DNA of 57,561 nucleotides, taken from contig CAYMUX010000005.1 of NCBI GenBank assembly GCA_964393845.1, positions 1-57,561 of the forward strand. The letters are read 5' to 3'. The notes below the pieces were generated by a model that saw nothing but the letters and a program-made list of their open reading frames with translations, made no database searches and was not told where the DNA came from. Source of the DNA: UBA6902 sp964393845 (lineage in GTDB: Bacteria; Nitrospirota; Thermodesulfovibrionia; UBA6902). Made by a program: the position numbers and the translations under genes. Positions 42,915 through 51,694 of this stretch are shown piece by piece; the first letter of the stretch is position 1; the number at the start of each line of letters is the position of its first letter.

Positions 42915-43319
42915 TCACAAATGCAATTGTGAGCCATTATTATCTGAAATTATCGGCGGTTTTTGTCCGGATACATCTCTATTCAATATATCCAGTATCT
43001 CTCTTAGTCTTTTCTTTACCCCTTGGATCGTTTCCATAGAAACGGAATTTTTCCTTAACGTGTTGCTCCCGAATATCTTTCTGACTCCGGCAATAGTATA
43101 TTTTTCCTTATACAAAAGATTCTTTATTTGAAGAACAATTTCCATATCTTTTCTTGTATAAATGCGTTGCCCTGTTTTATTTTTCCGGGGATTAAGAAAG
43201 GGAAACTCCGTTTCCCAGTATCTCAAAACATGGGGTTCAATATCAACAACGTTACTGATTTCACCTATTTTATAAAAAAGTCTATCAGTACTTATTTTCT
43301 TTCGAGGCGACTCCCTCAT
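42915..43319 (-). CDS. MerR-family transcriptional regulator
   Basis: This 134-residue protein has an N-terminal winged helix: LFYKIGEISNVVDIEPHVLRYWE followed by RIYTRKDMEIVLQIKNLL, typical of MerR-like regulators. There are no effector-binding cysteines. A helical dimerisation region (residues 95-118) follows. It lies just downstream of ihfA, an arrangement common in Deltaproteobacteria and relatives. Targets are unknown. Confidence 0.88.
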   Translation of the reverse strand: MRESPRKKISTDRLFYKIGEISNVVDIEPHVLRYWETEFPFLNPRKNKTGQRIYTRKDMEIVLQIKNLLYKEKYTIAGVRKIFGSNTLRKNSVSMETIQGVKKRLREILDILNRDVSGQKPPIISDNNGSQLHL

Positions 43320-43325
43320 AAGAAA

Positions 43326-43604
43326 TTACACCTTTTCAACAAGAGACTTAAACTGAAGGCTTGGTTTAAATGTAACTACCCTTCTCTGCTCTATTTCCAG
43401 TTCAGTGCCTGTCTTTGGATTTCTTCCTTTTCTGGAGCCCTTTTTTCTCACAAGAAAGGTGCCGAAACCAGTTATCTTTATCGATTCCCCTTCCGCGAGG
43501 ATATTTTTCATTGAATCAAAAAGTGTTTCAACTATTGCAATTGCTTCCTTTTTCGGAAGTCCTACCTTTTCATAAAGTCTGTCTGATAAATCAGCCTTTG
43601 TCAT
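43326..43604 (-). CDS. ihfA: integration host factor alpha-like DNA-bending protein
   Basis: This 92-residue HU/IHF-fold protein has the start MTKADLSDRLYEKVGLPKKEA, the beta-arm core KITGFGTFLVRKKGSRKGRNPKTG and the tail VVTFKPSLQFK. The RKGRNPKTG arm and RRVVTFKPS are family signatures, closer to IHF-alpha than to HU. It is followed after six bases by the MerR-type gene. Confidence 0.92.
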   Translation of the reverse strand: MTKADLSDRLYEKVGLPKKEAIAIVETLFDSMKNILAEGESIKITGFGTFLVRKKGSRKGRNPKTGTELEIEQRRVVTFKPSLQFKSLVEKV

Positions 43605-43702
43605 AAACTACCCTCCTATCATTTTTCTTAAATTATAAGAGGACATACCGTCATTGTCAAGAAAAAACAATTTAAAATGTGAGAAAAATCATCTCTCGAT
43701 GA

Positions 43703-44731
43703 TTAAAAAACAAGCCAGGGTTGAGGCAGGAAATGCTGCTCATACATCATAAGTGCGTACCTGTCAGTCATACCAGCTATAAAATCACATACCATTCTAT
43801 CTTTTTCCTTCATCATTTCCTTGGGGAATTCCCTGAAGACTTCCTCTGTATGCTCAATATAATAATTATATAAATCAAGGAGAATCTTCCTGGCCTTCTT
43901 AAACTCTTTTTTTGAGACTTCACCCTCATATACATTCTTATAGAGAAAATCTCTTAAATCATATATGATTTCTTTCATTCCGTCAGTCATTTTGATCTCT
44001 GTCATATCAGATGAAGATGAAGTATATATTACATCCTTCACCATTGAATCAATTCTCTTTGACTGACTTTCACCAATTACAAAAAATTTTGCCGGGATGC
44101 CTGATCGTTTAAGAAGGCCGGCGCGGATAGTGTCATTAAGATCATGATTTACATAAGCAATAACATCGGATATCCTGACTATCTGCCCTTCCAGGGTTTC
44201 ACTTCTTCCGAGCGGAGAAAAGATATCTCCCTTGCCTTTTGAATGCTTCAGGATACCGTCTCTCACTTCGTACGTCAGATTAAGTCCGCGGCCGTTCCTT
44301 TCGAGTATATCGACAACTCTGAGACTTTGTTTATAATGCTCAAATCCTCCGGGATATATTTCACGTAATATATTTTCTCCTGCATGACCAAAAGGTGTAT
44401 GGCCTAGATCATGCCCCAGGGCAATTGCCTCTGTGAGGTCTTCATTAAGTCTCAGGGCACGGGCTATGGTCCTGGCGATTTGAGAAACCTCAAGGGTGTG
44501 GGTCAAACGTGTTCTATAATGGTCTCCTCTTGGAGCTAAGAATACCTGGGTCTTGTGCTTTAACCGCCTGAATGCCTTTGAATGGATTATCCTATCCCGG
44601 TCTCTTTGAAAGCAGGTGCGTATCTCGCCTTCTTTCTCTTTTCTCTGTCTGCCTTTGCTGTTTGAGCTGAGACATGCCTTTGGATGCAGAATCTTTCTCT
44701 CAATTTCCTCAGTCTGTTCACGTATGGTCAT
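43703..44731 (-). CDS. dgt: dGTP triphosphohydrolase-like protein (HD domain)
   Basis: This 342-residue HD-superfamily dNTPase removes triphosphate from dGTP or related dNTPs. Motifs are FRRLKHKTQVF near 58, the metal site RLTHTLEVSQIAR (H) with IALGHDLGHTPFGHAGE (HD), and a distal aspartate in ISDVIAYVNHDLND. The short length, near 340, matches the common non-enteric subtype. It is isolated between ihfA and the papain-hydrolase gene. Confidence 0.92.
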   Translation of the reverse strand: MTIREQTEEIERKILHPKACLSSNSKGRQRKEKEGEIRTCFQRDRDRIIHSKAFRRLKHKTQVFLAPRGDHYRTRLTHTLEVSQIARTIARALRLNEDLTEAIALGHDLGHTPFGHAGENILREIYPGGFEHYKQSLRVVDILERNGRGLNLTYEVRDGILKHSKGKGDIFSPLGRSETLEGQIVRISDVIAYVNHDLNDTIRAGLLKRSGIPAKFFVIGESQSKRIDSMVKDVIYTSSSSDMTEIKMTDGMKEIIYDLRDFLYKNVYEGEVSKKEFKKARKILLDLYNYYIEHTEEVFREFPKEMMKEKDRMVCDFIAGMTDRYALMMYEQHFLPQPWLVF

Positions 44732-44840
44732 ATAATTACTTCCATTATTTATATCTTTAACTTACTGCATCCCGTGCATCCATTTTATAACATATTCTAC
44801 AGTATTGTTTCCCGTATTCGGGTCATATCCTGCAATTGAT

Positions 44841-46784
44841 CTAGTAATCTAAATCCCGCTGATCGAATTCCTTGACCGGCTTCTGGTCGAGAATACGATA
44901 CAGGATAGAATTGAGCGTGAACGGGTCGTTATCAAAGCCGCCATGTGTCCTTGACGCACTCTCTGCGCCCGGCGTTCCTTTGGAGGCTGATACAACAATA
45001 TCTCCCAGCAATCCTCTGATATCATGATCATCGTTCAGGAAATGCTTCATGCCCAAAATGGGGGTGTCACGTTTATCTTCAAAGGCCCTTGACACGAGCC
45101 ACAGCAAAGACCTGCCGTAGGGACCAACTGTATCGTCCTCCTCCTGCTGTTCACTCAGAATATACAGCGTCGGCTTTGGACATTGCCCGGATTGAATTGC
45201 AGTGCTCATGAACTTATTAAATTCATCACTGCGAACTGCGGGCGCAAGAAATTGCAGTGTCTTGAAGGGAACCCCAAGGCTGCACAGATGCTCTACGGCA
45301 TGAGTGGTAAAGATGCTGCCTGCGCTGTGCGCTACCACATGCAGCTCCCATTTGCTCAACTCGCCCGGGGAAGCTGCTTTTAGTGCGGCTTGCGCATGTT
45401 GCCGGATAAGCTGCATTCCGCCGAGGCCGCGGCGGTGGTCCGATACGCGACAGGCATTCTCTTTCATTTCGGACCACATCGGGCCGCCGATAGGCGCGGT
45501 GGTCAATTCAAGCACCCGGTCCCTGGCGTTTTTCATGCCTTCAAGAAATCCTCCTCCAGCGCGCTCATCCGCCTTGGTGAAAAAATCGCTTATAACATCG
45601 GACAAAGTTTCCAGCGGCCCGGTTTCCCACATAATGTGCAGAGGATAAATGCCGTTTGCCAGGAAATTATCGCGGAAAGCGATAATGCGTTTGGCGACAT
45701 CTGTTTCGCTGTTAAGCCCGCCGTGCAAATACAGCATCACCCGTTTCCTGTCCCAGCCAAGTTCTTTGGCCTTGTTCGGGATCGCTTCTTTAAACAGGCG
45801 CTGAAGGTCTTCTTCGCTCGTCCAATAATCTCCGGTCTGTGAGAGCTCCCCATTGTTGCCGATGTTCACGACATAGGGGCGAATTTCAGCGAGGGGGATT
45901 TGTTTGCGGCCGCGAAAACGACCGCTTATCGAATCAGTGGCGCCCTCCCTGGTCCACAGGTCAACAGCCAGCGGCACTCCTAACTGCGCCACCCAGACAT
46001 CGGTCACGTGAAGCATGTAATCTTCATAGGGCAGGAGCGCAAAGCCTTTCGCGCCCCAGCTTGGACCCCAGGAATTCTGGACAATAAATCCTTGCTCGGT
46101 GTAACCGACCAGCGCCACTGCATGGCCGGAATCCGCCCTCCCTTCTCTGGAGATGACGGGAAGCGTGCGTTTGTTTTTTCCGCTTCCCGCGGTCACGGTA
46201 ACAGGTCCGGGCTCGTCCCAACCGGAATGTACCATCAACGTACAATAGATAATGCCTACCTCGCTCAACGCCGCATGGACGTCCCGCACCTCTTTATGTT
46301 TTACCCGATAATAAGAGCCGCAGGGCGTGCCGATAGCCGCCCTGCTGATCTCCTCGATAAATTGTCCGCGTCCATGCCTTGAGTCAGGCCAGAGCTTACG
46401 CTCACAAACACCGTGCCGCGTCCATCCCTTAATAGCGCCACGGGCAGATGAGCCATCATATTTTTCTCCAGGCCATTCGTCGTAGCATCGCGCCATTTCG
46501 TAAAGCATGCGCGGGCTGACCCGGCGCGTGAGGCTGCGCTGAGCGAGCAGATAATTTATCACCCCCGCCAAAGCAAAACCGGTGCAAGCGCCTTCTGTCC
46601 CCTGGTCAAGAATTTCAGGCACTTGATGACAATTCACGAGTTCATCGGGCAGAGGCGCAAGGGAAGGCTGGTAAGGCCAATCCCGAAGGTCGATCTTGTC
46701 AGGAAAGGCATCGAGCTTGCGTTTGGTTGAGCTGCCCTTTGTTTTGTTGGAAGTGAGCTTAAGCTTTTTTGTTTTGCCGGTCAT
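44841..46784 (-). CDS. papain-like (C1) peptidase fused to an alpha/beta hydrolase
   Basis: This 647-residue fusion has a lysine/serine-rich tail (1-25) followed by a C1-type peptidase at residues about 30-270. Its oxyanion Q61 and nucleophile C67 lie in ILDQGTEGACTGFAL, H221 in SGHAVALVGY, and N237 in VQNSWGPSWG. Residues about 300-600 are an alpha/beta hydrolase with VMLYLHGGLN (oxyanion strand) near 350 and nucleophile S487 in HVVAHSAGS. No signal peptide, prodomain or transmembrane segment is seen, so a cytoplasmic location is likely unless it is exported otherwise. Both active sites look intact. Possible roles are an effector or toxin, or degradation of a protein-lipid substrate; this is unresolved. 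Confidence 0.87.
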   Translation of the reverse strand: MTGKTKKLKLTSNKTKGSSTKRKLDAFPDKIDLRDWPYQPSLAPLPDELVNCHQVPEILDQGTEGACTGFALAGVINYLLAQRSLTRRVSPRMLYEMARCYDEWPGEKYDGSSARGAIKGWTRHGVCERKLWPDSRHGRGQFIEEISRAAIGTPCGSYYRVKHKEVRDVHAALSEVGIIYCTLMVHSGWDEPGPVTVTAGSGKNKRTLPVISREGRADSGHAVALVGYTEQGFIVQNSWGPSWGAKGFALLPYEDYMLHVTDVWVAQLGVPLAVDLWTREGATDSISGRFRGRKQIPLAEIRPYVVNIGNNGELSQTGDYWTSEEDLQRLFKEAIPNKAKELGWDRKRVMLYLHGGLNSETDVAKRIIAFRDNFLANGIYPLHIMWETGPLETLSDVISDFFTKADERAGGGFLEGMKNARDRVLELTTAPIGGPMWSEMKENACRVSDHRRGLGGMQLIRQHAQAALKAASPGELSKWELHVVAHSAGSIFTTHAVEHLCSLGVPFKTLQFLAPAVRSDEFNKFMSTAIQSGQCPKPTLYILSEQQEEDDTVGPYGRSLLWLVSRAFEDKRDTPILGMKHFLNDDHDIRGLLGDIVVSASKGTPGAESASRTHGGFDNDPFTLNSILYRILDQKPVKEFDQRDLDY

Positions 46785-46882
46785 GGTATTCTCCTTTGGA
46801 TTGTTTGCAATCGAATTGTTTGCAAAATTCTCTGATGAACTTCAAAAATAAGAATAGAAGATTAGAACAAAACTACAAGTTA

Positions 46883-46939
46883 ACAGGGCGAGGAGCCGCC
46901 CCGCCTATTGTAAGGGCGGGATCACCCCGCCCCTGCCAA
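46883..46939. repeat. GC-rich compound palindrome
   Basis: Two adjoining hairpins, cagggcgaggagccgccccgcc and a GGGCGGG/CCCCGCCC stem with loop ATCA, lie between the papain-hydrolase gene and a small gene. They are related to, but diverged from, the GTAGGGGC family. Confidence 0.55.
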
Positions 46940-46944
46940 ATATT

Positions 46945-47223
46945 TTACAGTCCCATTTTTTTCAATGCTTCACCAGCTGCGTCTTTTGTAGCAGGCGCAT
47001 CTTCAGGCAGATAAAGCATCACCCCGCCCTTGACGGGTCTCAGCACTATCTTCCCTTCCTGTACCAGTTTATTTGTAGCATCAATCGGATTTTCACCGTC
47101 AAAGTACTTTTTAAAGGCATTATTAAATCCGGAATAAACAGTATGTATGCCTTTGTACCCTTCCTTCCTGAGACTGACGATGGCCTTTTTTACAAATTCC
47201 TCATGATTCAATTTCTCTGACAT
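46945..47223 (-). CDS. small conserved hypothetical protein
   Basis: This 92-residue charged protein (FVKKAIVSLRKEGYKGIHTVYSGFNNAFKKYF..., IVLRPVKGGVMLYLPEDAP) has the look of a small winged-helix fold, with a helix-rich N-half and a beta-hairpin. A GGAGG ribosome site precedes the ATG (plus-strand cctcc near 47230). No cysteines and no membrane segment. Function unknown; it might bind nucleic acid. Confidence 0.72.
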   Translation of the reverse strand: MSEKLNHEEFVKKAIVSLRKEGYKGIHTVYSGFNNAFKKYFDGENPIDATNKLVQEGKIVLRPVKGGVMLYLPEDAPATKDAAGEALKKMGL

Positions 47224-47336
47224 AATGTCCTCCTTTTAATTTCAAAGTTTGCAAACTGCCAGAATAATCCCCGTTAAATTATTTTTATTTTTCTAAAATA
47301 ACTGCAATTAGAAGTCATAAGAGCGCCCGTTCAAGG

Positions 47337-48650
47337 TCATTCAATAGCTTTTGATTCGTCAAGGTTTATATTTGACTCAAGGGTGATCGCATTTTGGCTT
47401 CTCAATTCATCAATCTTCTTCAGCGGCCTCTCAAGCATATTGCTTCTCGTCGTTATAAGGGCATCATATTCATTTTTAGCGGCATCCAGCCTTTCCCCCA
47501 TAATCCTGAACTTGTCCTTGTATGCATTCCACTGCTTGGAGAATTCCCCCAGCAGTTTGAGTATTTCCGAGGCGGTCTTTTCCAGGCTGAAGTTCTCTAC
47601 TGCCTGCCTTACAACTGCCAAAACTGCATATAGGGTAAAAGGAGAACATAATACAACCTTTTGCTTCAATGCCTCATCCATTATTGTCATATCAGCCTCA
47701 TTAATAAAACTGTATACCTGTTCATTAGGAATGAAAATGAGGACGTAGTCTACGGTATTGTCTGAAGGGTTGATGTAATCGCGGGTAGTCACCTGTTTAA
47801 TCATAGTCTTCGTGTTCCTGAGAAGCTCGTCTTTATAGCGTTTCCTGTCATGGTCTGATGTGGCGCTGAGATAAAGCATATAATTATCTAAAGGAAATTT
47901 CACATCCATGTTTATCTTCAAGTGATTCGGCATAAGAAAAGTATAGTCAGGCCTGCCTGATGAACCTTCCAGTGTCTTCTGCTTTATGTAATTAATACCT
48001 TCGACCATTCCCACCAGATTGATAATGTCCTCTGCCATGCGCTCTCCCCACTCACCCCTCTTCTTTGAACTGGCAAGCGCCTGCTTGAGATGCTCTGTCG
48101 TATCGTTCAGCCTTAATGTTACATCTTCATGCTTTTTGATAAGGGTTGAGACTTCTATATTTCCTTTGCCCACGGCTTCAATCTTTTGTTTGACATCGGA
48201 AAGCGTCTTATCCATTTCCGTCAGGCTTTTATCAATAAGTTCTTTTTTGGCTGCCAGTTCTTTAACGCCTTCCACGGTCTGGGATTTTAATTTTTCCTCG
48301 GCAAGTTTCAAAAATTCGGCAGAGTTCTTTGAAAGGGCATCCAGAGAAATCGTGCTGAATTTGTCCGCCAGGTCTTTTTCCATGGACTGGAGGTTTTTTT
48401 CAGCCTCATGATACTTGGCCTCCATAGCGGCCCTGATCTGTGATTCGTTTTGAAATTCATTCTGCGTCTGGCTCAGCTCCCGGCTTTTCTGCTCAATCTG
48501 CTGTCTCAGCTCATTAATTATCGCCTCAGCGCTTCTTGCATTTCCTTCAAACAGTGAAATCTTCCTTGAGAGGATAATGTAAAGAATAAGGCAGGAAAAA
48601 ACCCCGCCTAATACAAGACCTAAAACAAGCAAACTAATCTCAGTTGTCAT
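47337..48650 (-). CDS. rmuC: DNA recombination protein RmuC
   Basis: This 437-residue protein has one N-terminal TM (residues 4-27), a long coiled coil (about 30-190) and the RmuC core (KRGEWGERMAEDIINLVGMVEGINYIKQK near 195; VDVKFPLDNY-type segment MDVKFPLDNYML near 245; FIPNEQVYSFI near 305). RmuC restrains inversions and is a predicted endonuclease. Its start is two bases from the sixA stop. Confidence 0.93.
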   Translation of the reverse strand: MTTEISLLVLGLVLGGVFSCLILYIILSRKISLFEGNARSAEAIINELRQQIEQKSRELSQTQNEFQNESQIRAAMEAKYHEAEKNLQSMEKDLADKFSTISLDALSKNSAEFLKLAEEKLKSQTVEGVKELAAKKELIDKSLTEMDKTLSDVKQKIEAVGKGNIEVSTLIKKHEDVTLRLNDTTEHLKQALASSKKRGEWGERMAEDIINLVGMVEGINYIKQKTLEGSSGRPDYTFLMPNHLKINMDVKFPLDNYMLYLSATSDHDRKRYKDELLRNTKTMIKQVTTRDYINPSDNTVDYVLIFIPNEQVYSFINEADMTIMDEALKQKVVLCSPFTLYAVLAVVRQAVENFSLEKTASEILKLLGEFSKQWNAYKDKFRIMGERLDAAKNEYDALITTRSNMLERPLKKIDELRSQNAITLESNINLDESKAIE

Positions 48651-48652
48651 GA

Positions 48653-49117
48653 TTACTTAAGCATCCCCGGTTTCATTATCCAGTCTACAGTCCAAATTAG
48701 GTCTTCAGATCTCTTCAGACAAACGATGCCCCCCATTTCAAAATCTATTATTTCTCTCGTATTATTACTGCAAAGCAGAAGCACTGACAATTTGGACAAA
48801 TGGGGAAGATGCCCTACCAGCATGGTATTTTTACTCATTTCGTTAATGCGTTTGTGCCATATCTCAGGCTCATCCATCGGCAGCAGACCATCAGTTTCCA
48901 GGACACCCATATCAGCTGTGATATTTTCTTCCAGTATCTGGGCTGTTTGAAGCGCTCGCATTTTCCCGCTATGAAGTATATGAGTTACCTCAATATGCAT
49001 TCCCTGGACAAATCCTGAAATCTTCCTGATATCCTCGATCCCCTTTTCAGACAGGCTGCGAGATGCGTCTTCTTCTTTACTCATAGACGCTGCATGCTGC
49101 ACAAGATATAAATACAT
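48653..49117 (-). CDS. sixA: SixA-type phosphohistidine phosphatase
   Basis: This 154-residue histidine phosphatase has the catalytic motif YLVQHAASMS at the N-terminus; RHG is usual in the wider superfamily, while SixA proteins show this shortened RHA/QHA form. A second histidine lies in MLVGHLPHLSKL, and the arginine in LHSGKMRALQTA. It removes phosphate from histidine phosphotransfer domains or NPr-type proteins. It lies immediately upstream of rmuC. Confidence 0.88.
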   Translation of the reverse strand: MYLYLVQHAASMSKEEDASRSLSEKGIEDIRKISGFVQGMHIEVTHILHSGKMRALQTAQILEENITADMGVLETDGLLPMDEPEIWHKRINEMSKNTMLVGHLPHLSKLSVLLLCSNNTREIIDFEMGGIVCLKRSEDLIWTVDWIMKPGMLK

Positions 49118-49228
49118 ATATACCCTCCTTTAAAATTCTGAATAATCTTATGATAATACTTCAAGCATTTCAGCTTGTAAACCCTGTTAGGGATTTATTT
49201 CTAACGGGATAAATATTTTTCTAGTGTC

Positions 49229-49789
49229 TTACAACCTCTCATACACCCACACCCTTCCGCCATCCCGTATTTCATCTATCCTTTTCACAAGCCTTTTCTT
49301 GTGAAGATTCAATAACCGTGTGCCGCTTGTGTTTGCCTCAAGCTTCATGACATCAGAAAAGTCTTTGGCGGTAATTCTTTTCTTCTGCTCAATGAAAGAC
49401 AGCGTTTCTTTTAAATAATTATTCAGATTCCCGAGAAGAACCCTTTCCCCGCCTCTGGTCTCAGCCATTACAGCCAAATCCTTTCTCTCAAGCGCCACTT
49501 CAATGTTTTCTTTTTGATAATCATTAAGCCCTGTCAAAAGGATGTATTTATCGCCATACTCTCCACTTAAAAGACGGGATATAAGCTTGGCCACAATCTC
49601 ATCAGCACAGGAATAATCAATAATTCCTATGTTCGAAAAATCAAGGGCAACAACTGCTCTATCCTCTTCCTTTTCTATGTCCCGCTCAATCCGCTTCCGT
49701 ATCACCTGCCCCGACTGTCTCGTAACAAGATCACTGGAGCCATTCTTGAGTTCTTCTTTGAGTAGTTTGTAAAAGTCGTAGGTAGGCAT
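49229..49789 (-). CDS. STAS-like (DUF4325) protein
   Basis: In this 186-residue protein, residues 40-125 resemble DUF4325/STAS-like domains: VVALDFSNIGIIDYSCADEIVAKLISRLL. The C-terminal 60 residues (KRITAKDFSDVMKLEANTSGTRLLNLHKKRLVKRI) look like a winged helix. STAS-like domains usually sit beside anti-sigma or histidine kinases; none is adjacent here. A DNA-binding partner-switch component is a fair guess. Confidence 0.75.
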   Translation of the reverse strand: MPTYDFYKLLKEELKNGSSDLVTRQSGQVIRKRIERDIEKEEDRAVVALDFSNIGIIDYSCADEIVAKLISRLLSGEYGDKYILLTGLNDYQKENIEVALERKDLAVMAETRGGERVLLGNLNNYLKETLSFIEQKKRITAKDFSDVMKLEANTSGTRLLNLHKKRLVKRIDEIRDGGRVWVYERL

Positions 49790-49869
49790 GTTCTTTAAAA
49801 GATTCTCAATTAATTATTGTTTATAGTGAAATCGCCCTTGCCGGTCTGATTGGAGGATATACATGTGTT

Positions 49870-50058
49870 CTAAGTGTAGAATAACTCCCACTCGTCCCTG
49901 AATTCCTGATAAGCCGCGCATTTCAGCATATTTCTGCAATCGGGGCAGAAGAAATCACATTCGTTACTAAAACACGCAAAATCGAATTCTGCAAATATAT
50001 CTTCGAACTGATCAGATGTCTGACCAAATATTCCGGATAAACCTCTGTAATAGGCCAA
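49870..50058 (-). CDS. 62-residue cysteine-rich small protein with TTG start
   Basis: The start TTG at 50058 is supported by AAAGGGGG five to six bases upstream. The protein has cysteines in FACFSNECDFFCPDCRNMLKC, which could bind one metal (C-x4-C-x3-C-x2-C), and many acidic residues. A promoter-like TTGACA and a 19-bp palindrome lie upstream at 50093-50134. Function unknown; it may be a small zinc or iron-sulfur regulator. Confidence 0.65.
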   Translation of the reverse strand: MAYYRGLSGIFGQTSDQFEDIFAEFDFACFSNECDFFCPDCRNMLKCAAYQEFRDEWELFYT

Positions 50059-50092
50059 GTTAGCCCCCTTTAAATTATCTCCTGAAGATTAA

Positions 50093-50134
50093 TTCAATTG
50101 AATCAATTGAATCATAATCAAAATAGATTGTCAA
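50093..50134 (-). promoter_or_regulatory. promoter with palindromic operator for the 62-residue gene
   Basis: On the minus strand there is TTGACA (50129-50134). About 17 bases on, a weak -10 region overlaps a perfect 9-1-9 dyad, TTCAATTGA-A-TCAATTGAA at 50093-50111. This is the position expected for a repressor site. Confidence 0.45.
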
Positions 50135-50200
50135 GAAAAAAATGTGAGAGTTGCCCTCAGTTATGGAGCATATTCCCCCCTTCAGCAAAGGGGCGCGAGA

Positions 50201-50629
50201 TTAGAGATCTAATAATTTCTGCCTGATAAATATCAGATGTTGCAAGTATCCCACAAATGCCCTGTACAGCTTTGCGTTATCATTTTCCAGGCTTTTCAGT
50301 AAACGATCACAAAAAAAATAAGTGCAGCGGAAAGGCCGCTCCCATCTTTCAAGTAAACATCCTTTTTCATTCATATATCTGCATGGGCCTGTTTCTTCCC
50401 TGTCAGGCGGATTTTTATTTACTTCTACGCCAAGGTACCTCAGAAATATAAGGTCATTTTTATCGTAACGACCATGCTTATCAATACAGCACACCTTCTC
50501 ACATTCAGGGCAGACTATTGATGTATGCTTCTCTATAAAAGGAGACACGGCGTTAAATGCTTCCTTTAGTTCCAGGGCGAGTTCTTTTTGATTGTCGAAT
50601 TGGGGGCATTGACGTTTATCTTCATCCAT
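50201..50629 (-). CDS. cysteine-rich YkgJ-like protein
   Basis: This protein, about 142 residues from MDEDKRQCPQF, has the cysteines CPECEKVCC near 40, GPCRYMNEKGCLLERWERPFRCTYFFC near 80-106. The CxxNxxxxCLLExxRPxxC spacing recalls YkgJ-type metal or Fe-S binding proteins. An upstream start at 50665 is also possible. No clear ribosome site is seen. Function unknown. Confidence 0.72.
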   Translation of the reverse strand: MDEDKRQCPQFDNQKELALELKEAFNAVSPFIEKHTSIVCPECEKVCCIDKHGRYDKNDLIFLRYLGVEVNKNPPDREETGPCRYMNEKGCLLERWERPFRCTYFFCDRLLKSLENDNAKLYRAFVGYLQHLIFIRQKLLDL

Positions 50630-50711
50630 ATGTTTCAAATTATAATTTCCAGAGGAACAGCTCAAAGGTATCGTCTGAGAGTTGCTTCATAAGTAACAGA
50701 CAGGATGTGGT

Positions 50712-51383
50712 TCAGGGAACAATCATTCCGTCCTTCATCCTGATAATTCTTCCGCATTGTGCTGCCAGCGTTTCGTTATGGGTAACTATAATGAATGTAA
50801 TTCCTTTACTGTTCAGTTCCATCATAAGACCGAACAGATCATCGCCTGTCTGAGTATCAAGATTTCCAGTAGGCTCATCAGCCAATACAACTTTGGGATC
50901 AAGCATTAGGGCACGAGCTACGGCAACCCTCTGCTGTTCGCCGCCCGAAAGTTCGCCGGGCTTATGAAACAGCCTTTCGGAAAGCCCGACATCTGCCAGA
51001 GATTGTTCAGCTTTCTTACTGGCTTCTTTAAAGCTGATGCCTGCTATCAGCGCCGGCATCACAGTATTTTCAATAGTATTGAATTCCGGCAGGAGATGAT
51101 GAAACTGAAAAACAAAGCCGATTGATTTACTCCTGAAATCAGCCAGCGCATCATTTTTAAGTTTAAACACATCACTGCCTTCATATAAGACATTCCCTGA
51201 TGTGGGCTTGTCCAATGTGCCGAGGATATGCAGCAATGTGCTCTTGCCTACTCCGGAAGGCCCCATTAACGAAGTCATTTCTCCTTTTTGAATGTCAAAA
51301 GATAAATCTTTTAATATATGAAGATCCCTCCCGGGGATTGAATAAGTTTTATTGAGATTCTTTACACTTATTAATGGCTCCAT
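50712..51383 (-). CDS. lolD: lipoprotein-releasing ABC transporter ATPase LolD
   Basis: This 223-residue ABC ATPase has Walker A GPSGVGKSTLLHILG near 41, the MacB/LolD-type FVFQFHHLLPEFNTIENTVMPALI near 90, signature ELSGGEQQRVAVARAL near 145, and Walker B VVLADEPTGNLD. With LolC it extracts lipoproteins from the inner membrane. Its start is adjacent to the stop of a small membrane protein gene that separates it from lolC. Confidence 0.93.
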   Translation of the reverse strand: MEPLISVKNLNKTYSIPGRDLHILKDLSFDIQKGEMTSLMGPSGVGKSTLLHILGTLDKPTSGNVLYEGSDVFKLKNDALADFRSKSIGFVFQFHHLLPEFNTIENTVMPALIAGISFKEASKKAEQSLADVGLSERLFHKPGELSGGEQQRVAVARALMLDPKVVLADEPTGNLDTQTGDDLFGLMMELNSKGITFIIVTHNETLAAQCGRIIRMKDGMIVP

Positions 51384-51644
51384 CTATTTATCTTCCCGGC
51401 TCTTTCCTTCCTCATCTTGACTACTAATAATGTCTTTAATCTTGTCGTAGTTTTTGCGCAATTTCTTACCCCCCGATATGAATTCGTCTACAGAATCCCC
51501 AAACTTCATGATTGATTTTCCTACAACTATGACACCTTCTCCAAAATATCTAAAAGGCTCACCGCCCTTCCACATAGCTACACCAACCACTAGAAAAATC
51601 AAAAAAACAGTTACAACTATAGTCCTGAATATTAATTTAAACAC
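51384..51644 (-). CDS. small single-pass membrane protein between lolC and lolD
   Basis: This 86-residue protein has one TM (LIFRTIVVTVFLIFLVVGVAMW, residues 3-24) followed by a charged helical tail. It lies between lolC and lolD, with only one base to the lolD start. The frame is intact. It may be an accessory of Lol export or unrelated; the family is not recognised. Confidence 0.7.
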   Translation of the reverse strand: MFKLIFRTIVVTVFLIFLVVGVAMWKGGEPFRYFGEGVIVVGKSIMKFGDSVDEFISGGKKLRKNYDKIKDIISSQDEEGKSREDK

Positions 51645-51694
51645 TTCTTTATTCCCGCATTTTTGGTCTTTAATTTCTCATTTTTGATTTCTCT

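Noticed and set aside
45304..45842. Several plus-strand frames of 110-150 codons
   Set aside because: They are antisense shadows of the papain-hydrolase gene, whose catalytic motifs fix the real frame.
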